Shown piece by piece: positions 62,101 through 64,000 of a stretch of DNA of 64,000 nt. Each line of letters opens with the position of its first letter. Positions within the stretch are counted from its first letter, which is position 1. The DNA lies in assembly GCA_903813345.2 (NCBI GenBank), contig CAIIXF020000001.1, positions 54,517,885 through 54,581,884 on the forward strand, given 5' to 3'. The position numbers and the translations under genes were made by a program. Below the pieces are notes generated by a model. The model had not been told where the DNA came from, made no database searches, and saw only the letters and a program-made list of their open reading frames with translations. This DNA comes from Owenia fusiformis (Eukaryota > Annelida > Polychaeta > Sabellida > Oweniidae).

Positions 62101-64000
62101 ACTGAGACAGTTGACCAAGTTTCGACTTCTACCTCCATAATGGAGTCAACAGTCCAACCTAGAACTGCAACCCCCACAATGGAATCAATAGTTAAAACTG
62201 TAATTCCAACCTCCATTATGGAACCAGCAGTACAAACTACTTATTTGACCTCTACTACTGAAGCAGTGGAACAAACTACAACCTCTATAATGGAGTCAGT
62301 TGACCAACCTAGAACTTCAACCTTCACAATGGAATCAATAGTCCAAACTGTAATTCCAACCTCAGTTATGGAACCAACATTACAAGCTTCTTATTTGACC
62401 CCTACTACTATGGAGTCAATGGACCAAACTACTGCTGTAACCTCCACTGTGGAATCAGTATTTCAAAAAACTGATTTAGTCTCTTCTATTCAATCAATAG
62501 ACCAAACAATTTCCCCAACCCCAACTACACCAGCTCAGACTACTGCATCAGGCTCACCTATTGAGTCAATAGGCAAATCAAGTGTAACTTTGACTTTGGA
62601 CTCTGTCAAAGAAACAACAGCATTAACTTCCTCCATGGAGTCAACTCGAAGTGAATACCAAACATCCATTATAAAAACAGTGGTCCACAAAACACATACC
62701 ATTGTAGATGATTCTAAAAAAGCCACTACAGTTATGGAGGCATCTGGTATTGAAACATTACACCCACAAAGGTCATCTGTAGAGAGCTCCAGTGTTTTGA
62801 TAGAGAGCAGTAATATACAAAGGTCAACTGTTTTGTTAAATAGTGTGTTAAGAAGTACACACCACTTTTCAGTAACAAACACCATTGATGCACTAGATGC
62901 ATCCAGAACAATAAGCTATACTGATTTTGGTACAGCAGATATACCAACACCATCACCAGTCATACCAACTGATATTACAACCTCTTCTAAGGTTATTGAC
63001 ACTAATGTGCCAGAAACAATACATTCCACTTTAACTACGCCCATCAATTTAGACTCATCTGGACCATTTACAGTCACAGATGGTTTTAAACCAACCAGTA
63101 TTTTATCATACATTCCGTCCATTTTGTATTCTTCTACTGATTTTATATCCTCGTATTTATTATCAAGCAGTACTATTGGTTTTGATAGTGCACAGAACAT
63201 TCCAAGTTTGCAGCCTTCCATTCAGACACCGAGTGAAGTTCTACAGACACATTTTTATACAGATACTTTTATATATTCGCCAACAGCTGGTTCTGAGGCA
63301 ATCAGTTTTAGTTCAGCATTCAAGGGGCAATTAAGTGATTCATATTTAACTGATGTGCACACAAGTAGTGTAAGTGATATTCAAGCTAGTACACAAACAG
63401 AGTCTACATATTCCTCACAAAGTAATATACTCAGCAGTGGATTGTATAGTATGTTCAGTGATAAATCATCCGTGACAGTAACTACTATACCGATGCAGTC
63501 AACAGACTCACCAAGAAGTACTAGTATTTCAACTCCGGCAATTAAAATCCCCTCAACTAAAATTGCTTCAAGAGGACAGTCAATGGATTTGACTGGAAGT
63601 ATTTCAACTCTACACCCAAAAACTTCGATCAAGTTTACTTCAATGATGCACTTAACAGAAAGGGATATATCAATGCCAATATCTCCATCTGGAACTACTT
63701 TAGCTATGCAATCAGCGCTCTCATCAGAAACTTTAACTCCTGAGAATTCAACAATGCAATCAGCATATATGACAGAACACATTTCAAATATTCACCAATC
63801 ATCATCAGTTGGAACTATGTCATCAGTGGAGTCAACATATATGGCTGGAAGTATTTCACCTGTATTACCAACACTTTCAGCAACTTCAACTATGCAGTCA
63901 AAAGCTGACCAATTTTCAACATTTCACCAATCAACCTCAACTGGAACATATTCAATGGTTCACACAGAAGATTTATCTGGAAGTAGTCCAACCGTTATCC
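23052..64000 (+). CDS. EGF-repeat/mucin-like secreted or membrane protein (16 exons in window, partial at both ends)
   Basis: Sixteen plus-strand exons join in consistent phase to about 1510 codons: 20 tandem EGF-like modules (~789 residues), then a Ser/Thr-rich mucin-like exon of more than 720 residues. Most EGF modules carry the calcium-binding signature (D-x-D-E-C start and the C-x-[DN]-x4-[FY]-x-C-x-C core), so they are probably stiff, Ca-dependent rods, as in Notch, Crumbs or fibropellins. Neither N-terminus nor C-terminus is in the window, so no family name is assigned; EGF arrays plus a long S/T stretch occur in several unrelated extracellular proteins (Drosophila Eys among them). Two P450 genes lie inside its intron 7 on the other strand. 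Spans: 23052-23148, 24521-24634, 30470-30583, 33914-34147, 35291-35507, 37417-37533, 37992-38254, 56480-56684, 56926-57074, 58567-58738, 59240-59406, 60157-60262, 60706-60830, 61058-61160, 61476-61660, 61838-64000+. Confidence 0.9.
23284..24425. repeat. 65-bp minisatellite, 17 units
   Basis: Seventeen tandem units of 65 bp (71 bp where ACATGT is doubled), each containing CTCATTGAACTACAGCAATT, TGTGTGGGCG and ATCATTAGATTAACC. The units are nearly identical, so the array is young or homogenised. It lies in the EGF gene's first visible intron. The copy number may be compressed by assembly. Confidence 0.95.
24521..24634 (+). CDS. EGF gene, exon 2 in window (EGF module 2)
   Basis: Acceptor TTTTCAG, donor ACAG/GTACAC, phase 1-1. 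Encodes [15 protein letters not shown] through [10 protein letters not shown] symmetric phase-1 single-module exon, the unit normally shuffled in extracellular proteins. Confidence 0.9.
24828..25190. repeat. CACCTAGTT-ended repeat, copy 1
   Basis: Bounded by CCACCTAGTTTTTAGG on the left and AACTAGGTGGTGACA on the right, an inverted pair. The interior carries the ~160-bp motif with TTCTCAGAAGTTCAAATCTGA and ATTTGACCTTCA that is expanded at 34340-35040. Probably a MITE carrying an internal tandem repeat. Confidence 0.6.
27506..27858 (-). mobile_element. GGGGC-ended dispersed repeat, copy 1 (~350 bp)
   Basis: The sequence from GGGGCCATTCAACGATCATGG to TTGCCCC matches the segment at 37563-37912 in the opposite orientation over its full length. 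The ends are short imperfect inverted repeats (AAGGGGCAA and its complement). It was inserted near the centre of the giant hairpin at 25428-30459, so it is younger than that element. Confidence 0.75.
29215..29420. repeat. AAACAGTACT-rich simple repeat
   Basis: About 200 bp built from variants of AAACAGTACTG in both orientations. Low-complexity, non-coding, inside the right part of the giant hairpin. Confidence 0.6.
30470..30583 (+). CDS. EGF gene, exon 3 in window (EGF module 3)
   Basis: Phase 1-1 exon encoding [15 protein letters not shown] through CNCSLGYTG. Its acceptor (ATGTTATAG) is only ten bases from the end of the 5-kb hairpin element, so the branch-point region is supplied by transposon sequence and the pyrimidine tract is poor. 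Confidence 0.88.
30760..31900. other. Intronic AT-rich repeats
   Basis: The stretch 30760-31240 is full of GAATATTCATGAAT-like words. From about 31500 to 31900, three degenerate ~150-bp copies share GGGCAACATTTGAAAACACAT. No coding signal. The remaining intron to 33913 shows only a short hairpin at 32787-32894 (AACGCTTGGTCCTTACCTAG and its complement). Confidence 0.55.
33914..34147 (+). CDS. EGF gene, exon 4 in window (EGF modules 4 and 5)
   Basis: Phase 1-1 exon of 78 codons: [16 protein letters not shown] to [11 protein letters not shown], then CNTND-type core and CSCQTGFTG. Module 4 is calcium-binding type; module 5 ([15 protein letters not shown]) lacks the DxDEC start, so it is a plain EGF. 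Confidence 0.92.
34340..35050. repeat. CACCTAGTT-type repeat family, expanded copy (~4-5 units of ~150 bp)
   Basis: Tandem, diverged units each with TCAAATTGACCAATTTTTT, ATCTACAAGTTCTCAGAAG and TTGACCTTCA. They match the shorter array at 24900-25160 along with its left flank (GTCTGTAACAAATTCTTA). The same family has thus landed in two introns of the EGF gene with different unit numbers. Confidence 0.7.
35291..35507 (+). CDS. EGF gene, exon 5 in window (EGF modules 6 and 7)
   Basis: Phase 1-2. Encodes [15 protein letters not shown] through [11 protein letters not shown], then the first half of the next module ([15 protein letters not shown]). The split in mid-module between cysteines 3 and 4, in phase 2, recurs in exons 6, 8, 10, 12 and 14. 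Confidence 0.9.
35535..36880. repeat. Tandem-repeat element with CCGT run and AAAATGGCCGCCATTTT units
   Basis: Begins 27 bp after the donor of EGF exon 5 with ATCCCATCGAACGAAGTTCG and a (CCGT)n run (35576-35642). Then come about five diverged units of ~135-150 bp, each with GTAGTGGAGCGATTTTGTTC and a palindromic AATGGCCGCCATTT core. Near the right end, TGTTCGATGGGATTCG mirrors the start. I infer a single mobile element with an internal minisatellite. Frames through it are artefacts. Confidence 0.75.
37417..37533 (+). CDS. EGF gene, exon 6 in window (end of EGF 7, start of EGF 8)
   Basis: Acceptor ATTTAG, phase 2-2. Encodes [13 protein letters not shown] and [18 protein letters not shown]. 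It joins exon 5 as ...LSYS-CEC and exon 7 as ...NDYK-CQC, both in frame. Confidence 0.88.
37563..37912 (+). mobile_element. GGGGC-ended dispersed repeat, copy 2
   Basis: Full-length match, in opposite orientation, to 27506-27858. Shared words include CATACCTATTTTCTTAAAATG, AAAAAGTGTAAATTCAGTTC and TTGACACTGGTCCATGAT. Lies in the intron between EGF exons 6 and 7. Confidence 0.75.
37992..38254 (+). CDS. EGF gene, exon 7 in window (EGF modules 8 to 10)
   Basis: Phase 2-1. Completes module 8 ([12 protein letters not shown]), encodes module 9 ([18 protein letters not shown] to FYTGVFCE) and most of module 10 ([17 protein letters not shown] to SCLCLPG). The next exon is 18 kb away, across the P450 genes, and joins as [13 protein letters not shown] in matching phase. 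Confidence 0.92.
38712..38812 (-). pseudogene. CYP copy B, exon 5 distal half (C-terminus)
   Basis: On the minus strand this reads [17 protein letters not shown], then the typical CYP2 C-terminus [12 protein letters not shown] and a stop (TTA on plus at 38712-38714). Its upstream edge is the TA that borders the transposon's left end (38813-38814). Confidence 0.88.
38943..39123 (+). CDS. ISL2EU transposase, exon 1 (THAP domain)
   Basis: Residues 1-60, starting [12 protein letters not shown]. It supplies the THAP zinc-finger C2CH pattern (Cys at 4/5 and 10, then LCSAHF near 53-58) and FYRFPSD, the conserved THAP core that binds the transposon ends. The exon ends TCAG/GTACAG in phase 1. The second exon completes the THAP domain with HPDFIPSVF. 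Confidence 0.9.
39568..40832 (+). CDS. ISL2EU transposase, exon 2 (coiled coil, HTH and DDE_4 catalytic domain)
   Basis: Residues 61-481. After the THAP end comes a coiled coil (about 133-195), a helix-turn-helix around [13 protein letters not shown] (about 248-261), then the DDE_4 endonuclease fold. The acidic triad is visible: Asp306 in GIIDCFEIF, Asp381 in LADRGFD, Glu428 in VERVIG. The acceptor is TTTTCAG at 39561-39567. A TTG at 39783 lies in frame, but the real start is the ATG of exon 1. AATAAA overlaps the stop (40831-40836) and could be the poly(A) signal. The catalytic residues and length (481 aa) suggest an active enzyme. Confidence 0.92.
41611..42313 (-). CDS. ISL2EU accessory nuclease, exon 4 (YqaJ catalytic core and PHD finger)
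   Basis: Residues 378-610. Catalytic PD-(D/E)XK motifs of the YqaJ/lambda-exonuclease family are visible: a Glu in WGCEHEE (381-383), Asp422 in GASPDG, and Glu436-x-Lys438 in VLEIKCPYC, followed by [10 protein letters not shown]. The C-terminus is a PHD-type zinc finger ([34 protein letters not shown]). The exon begins with the acceptor CTTCCAG and finishes the split Arg codon from exon 3. A stop falls at 41611-41613. Confidence 0.9.
42673..42857 (-). CDS. ISL2EU accessory nuclease, exon 3 (start of YqaJ domain)
   Basis: Residues 316-377. Encodes [18 protein letters not shown], the R-x-G-R-x-TAS motif that opens YqaJ domains. Phase 0 in, phase 2 out; donor GTGAGA. Confidence 0.88.
43099..43683 (-). 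CDS. ISL2EU accessory nuclease, exon 2 (SWIM zinc finger)
   Basis: Residues 121-315. The SWIM finger is clear: CTC (149-151) then CSH (159-161), in the context [17 protein letters not shown]. The remaining 150 residues are a linker with basic patches (TRKTRKSDK), perhaps for nuclear import. Acceptor ATTACAG, donor CAG/GTATGT, phase 0-0. Confidence 0.88.
44122..44481 (-). CDS. ISL2EU accessory nuclease, exon 1
   Basis: Residues 1-120, starting [17 protein letters not shown]. No named domain is recognised; the second half ([27 protein letters not shown]) resembles the N-terminal segment usually found ahead of SWIM-YqaJ proteins. The ATG lies 95 bp inside the right transposon end. The donor is AAG/GTAAGG. 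The whole protein is 610 residues. Confidence 0.85.
44579..44652 (-). pseudogene. CYP copy B, exon 5 proximal half (heme-binding loop)
   Basis: Acceptor TTTTCAG; completes the codon from exon 4 and reads [19 protein letters not shown] to VLQR. It contains the heme-ligand Cys452. The reading runs straight into the transposon's right end (TA at 44577-44578), where TGA follows two bases later. Confidence 0.9.
44908..45067 (-). CDS. CYP copy B, exon 4 (meander and PERF motif)
   Basis: Reads [40 protein letters not shown] and HVMTFSVG. Phase 0-1. The first ~50 bp of this exon and the intron end before it are copied about ten times in the array upstream (45068-45990). Confidence 0.9.
45068..45990 (-). 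repeat. Splice-acceptor tandem array (~10 units of ~91 bp)
   Basis: Each unit, read on the minus strand, has an intron end with a TATTTTTCAG acceptor, then a copy of the first ~48 bp of CYP exon 4 (CCAAGAACAAACATATTTG, TACGCT), then GTAAACAATGATC and the next acceptor. The middle units (about 45210-45740) are nearly identical; the outer ones are diverged and some have lost the acceptor. At 91 bp, inclusion of a whole unit would shift the frame. The real exon is the last one at 44908-45067. Confidence 0.9.
46051..46264 (-). CDS. CYP copy B, exon 3 (K-helix)
   Basis: Reads [40 protein letters not shown]. The E-x-x-R pair is Glu370/Arg373. Phase 2 in, 0 out. Confidence 0.9.
46441..46510 (-). 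CDS. CYP copy B, exon 2 (I-helix)
   Basis: Reads [20 protein letters not shown], including the oxygen-activation motif AGTETT. Phase 1 in, 2 out, 70 bp, the same size as exon 2 of copy A. Confidence 0.9.
46570..46850. repeat. MITE with GGCGTAG ends and poly-G run
   Basis: GGGCGTAGACAG at the left and CTGGCTACGCC at the right are an imperfect inverted pair, each with an adjacent G or C run (about 24 Gs at 46601-46624). The G-run length is likely unreliable. In intron 1 of CYP copy B. Confidence 0.5.
46878..47371. mobile_element. TIR element carrying a tRNA-like sequence, ~495 bp
   Basis: AAACCTGCACATCGCTCC starts it and the complement, GGGGCGATGTGCAGGTTT, ends it, giving about 28-bp terminal inverted repeats. 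An ACATTTT word occurs near both edges, but a clean target duplication cannot be called. Inside are a CRE/ETS-like word (GTGACGTCACTTCCG, near 47090) and the tRNA-like segment at 47159-47228. In intron 1 of CYP copy B. Confidence 0.65.
47157..47228 (+). pseudogene. tRNA-like sequence (degenerate; anticodon position reads AGC)
   Basis: Pol III A-box (TAGTCTAGCGG) and B-box (GGTTCGAATCC) are intact, and the anticodon arm CTCGC-TTAGCAC-GCG resembles tRNA-Gly with AGC at the anticodon position. The acceptor strands (AACACGG and ATTTGCC) do not pair and one T-stem pair is lost, so it should not be charged. A T-run follows at once, a Pol III terminator. It is a tRNA pseudogene or SINE head. Confidence 0.6.
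47489..48386 (-). CDS. CYP copy B, exon 1 (membrane anchor to G-helix region)
   Basis: Residues 1-299, from [12 protein letters not shown] hydrophobic anchor ([14 protein letters not shown]) and the proline hinge [13 protein letters not shown] mark a microsomal P450. Also visible are [18 protein letters not shown] (C-helix W-x3-R) and [14 protein letters not shown]. Ends WFT in phase 1. The single large first exon followed by four small ones fits CYP2U/2R-like genes rather than the nine-exon vertebrate CYP2 type. Confidence 0.92.
48387..49307. other. Spacer between the two P450 genes
   Basis: No gene. A hairpin at 48940-49081 has arms of about 60 bp (TGTTTTGATAAACCATAGG, GGGCTTTCAA and complements). 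This spacer must contain the promoter of copy B, but no convincing core-promoter element was identified. Confidence 0.5.
49308..49313 (-). terminator. Likely poly(A) signal of CYP copy A
   Basis: AATAAA on the minus strand about 260 nt after the copy A stop codon. The distance fits a short 3' UTR. Confidence 0.45.
49473..49587. repeat. Hairpin overlapping the stop codon of CYP copy A
   Basis: Two 37-bp arms (49473-49509 and 49551-49587) are inverted with one mismatch (GCTTTGTG, ATAGACATCTTGACATTAAC) around a 41-base loop. The right arm contains the last codons and the TAG of CYP copy A, so the mRNA would end in a stable stem. Confidence 0.85.
49571..49749 (-). CDS. CYP copy A, exon 5 (heme-binding loop to C-terminus)
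   Basis: Reads [19 protein letters not shown] to [10 protein letters not shown], stop at 49571-49573. Heme ligand Cys450. Phase 1 in. The last 17 bp are part of the terminal hairpin. Confidence 0.92.
49571..55652 (-). CDS. CYP2-clan cytochrome P450 (copy A), complete, five exons
   Basis: Exons 54764-55652, 54234-54303, 52726-52942, 50047-50206 and 49571-49749 join in frame to 504 residues, the normal length of a microsomal P450. Landmarks: anchor [13 protein letters not shown], hinge [15 protein letters not shown]-helix [18 protein letters not shown]-helix AGTETT (310-315), K-helix Glu367/Arg370, PERF (424-427), heme loop [11 protein letters not shown] with Cys450, and C-terminus [13 protein letters not shown]. 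It would be a haem monooxygenase of the ER membrane using NADPH-P450 reductase; the substrate is unknown. Its introns carry a 2.1-kb transposon (intron 3) and an hAT-like MITE (intron 2). Copy B is its tandem paralogue with identical intron positions. Confidence 0.93.
50047..50206 (-). CDS. CYP copy A, exon 4 (PERF)
   Basis: [49 protein letters not shown]. 160 bp, same size and phases as exon 4 of copy B; no tandem array is present at this acceptor. Confidence 0.92.
50319..52462. mobile_element. CAC-ended TIR element with 5-bp target duplication, 2144 bp (copy 2)
   Basis: CACGCCTAACCATCGACAAG begins it and the complement ends it; the inverted ends pair for about 80 bp. ATTCA flanks both sides exactly (50314-50318 and 52463-52467). 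The left 154 bp are repeated at the window's start. No transposase is visible, so it is non-autonomous. CAC ends plus a 5-bp duplication would suit a Transib/RAG-like transposase, but this is inference. It lies in intron 3 of CYP copy A. Confidence 0.85.
51045..51650. mobile_element. Nested foldback element ending ACACCCTGTA
   Basis: GGCAGACATATACCAAT at about 51050 and its complement near 51600, with TTATCCAAAGTTACATTGAT and complement inside, give about 95-bp inverted arms. The right end GGACACCCTGTA resembles the CAGGGTGTC ends at 14253 and 10272; the left outermost bases have decayed. It is inserted in the 2.1-kb element, hence younger. Confidence 0.6.
52726..52942 (-). CDS. CYP copy A, exon 3 (K-helix)
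   Basis: [40 protein letters not shown]. Phase 2 in, 0 out. Confidence 0.92.
52987..53852. mobile_element. hAT-like MITE with 8-bp target duplication, ~866 bp
   Basis: TAGGGATGTCA at the left and TGACATCCCTA at the right are terminal inverted repeats. The flanking octamers TCAAACAC (52979-52986) and CCAAACAC (53853-53860) match at 7 of 8 positions, as expected of an hAT insertion. The interior is rich in GGGACGGGA words near both ends. Non-coding; in intron 2 of CYP copy A. Confidence 0.75.
54234..54303 (-). CDS. CYP copy A, exon 2 (I-helix)
   Basis: [20 protein letters not shown], with the AGTETT oxygen-activation motif. 70 bp, phase 1 in, 2 out. Confidence 0.92.
54764..55652 (-). CDS. CYP copy A, exon 1 (membrane anchor to G-helix region)
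   Basis: Residues 1-296, from [15 protein letters not shown]. Anchor, proline hinge, KEQRRFTL C-helix and [14 protein letters not shown] align with exon 1 of copy B. The ATG was chosen because it places a short luminal tail before the hydrophobic anchor. Donor ACAG/GTAAGC. Confidence 0.93.
55653..56479. other. Upstream region of CYP copy A within the EGF intron
   Basis: No further exon seen. It should contain the P450 promoter (minus strand). No element was convincing. Confidence 0.5.
56480..56684 (+). CDS. EGF gene, exon 8 in window (EGF modules 10 to 12)
   Basis: Phase 1-2. Ends module 10 (GPNCE), encodes module 11 ([17 protein letters not shown] to FTGRLCQ) and the first half of module 12 ([15 protein letters not shown]). 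It is the first exon after the P450 cluster. Confidence 0.92.
56926..57074 (+). CDS. EGF gene, exon 9 in window (EGF modules 12 and 13)
   Basis: Phase 2-1. [13 protein letters not shown], then [16 protein letters not shown] to CTCPTGYTG. Confidence 0.92.
58033..58545. repeat. Cluster of three nested inverted repeats
   Basis: Pairs: GAAAATATTCTTCCC against its complement (58060/58125); TAACATACCTATGATGATGT (about 58178) against its complement (about 58405); and ATGTCACTATCGTGGCA (58430) against its complement (58535). Between them at 58264-58297 lie inverted CCAAT boxes around a perfect CRE (TGACGTCA, 58280-58287). In the intron before EGF exon 10. Confidence 0.65.
58567..58738 (+). CDS. EGF gene, exon 10 in window (EGF modules 13 to 15)
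   Basis: Phase 1-2. ELCG ends module 13; [17 protein letters not shown] to VQCE is module 14; [14 protein letters not shown] opens module 15. The donor CCA/GTGAGT was chosen to join QCMDEIGG in frame. Confidence 0.92.
59240..59406 (+). CDS. EGF gene, exon 11 in window (EGF modules 15 and 16)
   Basis: Phase 2-1. [18 protein letters not shown], then [16 protein letters not shown] to CHCGVGYTG. Confidence 0.92.
60157..60262 (+). CDS. EGF gene, exon 12 in window (first half of EGF 17)
   Basis: Phase 1-2. VLCE ends module 16; [20 protein letters not shown] opens module 17, whose first loop is longer than usual. Confidence 0.9.
60706..60830 (+). CDS. EGF gene, exon 13 in window (EGF modules 17 and 18)
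   Basis: Phase 2-1. [11 protein letters not shown], then [15 protein letters not shown] to CQCLPG. Confidence 0.92.
61058..61160 (+). CDS. EGF gene, exon 14 in window (EGF modules 18 and 19)
   Basis: Phase 1-2. YTGELCE, then [17 protein letters not shown] to GQGFK. Donor GTAAGT. Confidence 0.92.
61476..61660 (+). CDS. EGF gene, exon 15 in window (EGF modules 19 and 20)
   Basis: Phase 2-1. [13 protein letters not shown], then the last module [12 protein letters not shown] to TGTDCE, followed by a short linker [10 protein letters not shown] into the mucin exon. Confidence 0.92.
61838..64000 (+). CDS. EGF gene, exon 16 in window: mucin-like Ser/Thr-rich region (open at window end)
   Basis: After the acceptor ATATTTAG a phase-1 exon stays open for 2163 bp with no stop. 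It encodes more than 720 residues dominated by Ser, Thr and Val/Ile with almost no cysteine. The first ~250 residues contain imperfect repeats of about 20-40 residues built on ME(S/P)-x-x-Q-T and TTS motifs ([42 protein letters not shown]); later repeats use MQS. This composition suggests a heavily O-glycosylated stalk. Because the frame has no stop inside the window it is easily overlooked in favour of the minus-strand shadow frames. No transmembrane segment is reached. Confidence 0.88.

Noticed and set aside
62535-63782. Several minus-strand frames of 74-133 codons
   Set aside because: Shadows of the plus-strand mucin exon, which is open throughout the same interval and continues an in-phase splice.

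Overview
The window is AT-rich metazoan genomic DNA with spliced genes, canonical GT-AG introns, a dense load of DNA-transposon remnants and one 500-base assembly gap (22367-22866). CYP2-clan cytochrome P450s, calcium-binding EGF repeats, a PAN+WSC secreted protein and an ISL2EU-type transposon fit a marine invertebrate. Hemichordate, cephalochordate, echinoderm and lophotrochozoan all remain possible; I cannot fix the species from sequence alone.

Region 1 (1-22366) is mostly non-coding and packed with inverted-repeat (foldback) elements, several with clear target-site duplications. It holds one recognisable gene, a three-exon secreted PAN/Apple + WSC-domain protein (9657-15075). Its second intron carries about 18 degenerate tandem copies of the 3' end of its own exon 2, donor site included. 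A Tc1/mariner relic lies at 16.5-17.2 kb and a GAACG-rich terminal-inverted-repeat element at 19.4-20.2 kb.

Region 2 (23052-64000) is one large plus-strand gene: 16 exons whose intron phases agree from end to end. It encodes 20 tandem EGF-like modules followed by a Ser/Thr-rich, mucin-like exon that is still open when the window ends. Its introns hold a 65-bp minisatellite, a 5-kb imperfect hairpin element whose right end stops about 10 bp before an exon, and a tandem repeat that begins just after a splice donor.

Region 3 lies inside the 18-kb EGF intron (38255-56479) and runs on the minus strand: two CYP2-clan P450 genes in tandem. The upstream copy (49571-55652, five exons) looks complete. 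The downstream copy (38712-48386) has the same five-exon structure, but its last exon is split by a 5.76-kb ISL2EU-type transposon. That transposon looks structurally intact: matching terminal inverted repeats, TA on both flanks, a two-exon THAP-DDE transposase on the plus strand and a four-exon SWIM-YqaJ-PHD nuclease protein on the minus strand. The damaged P450 also has about ten tandem copies of the acceptor/exon-4 junction in its third intron. This is a second, independent case of a splice junction amplified as a minisatellite.

All assignments come from reading translations, cysteine and catalytic motifs, splice signals and repeat structure by eye. No database search was run.
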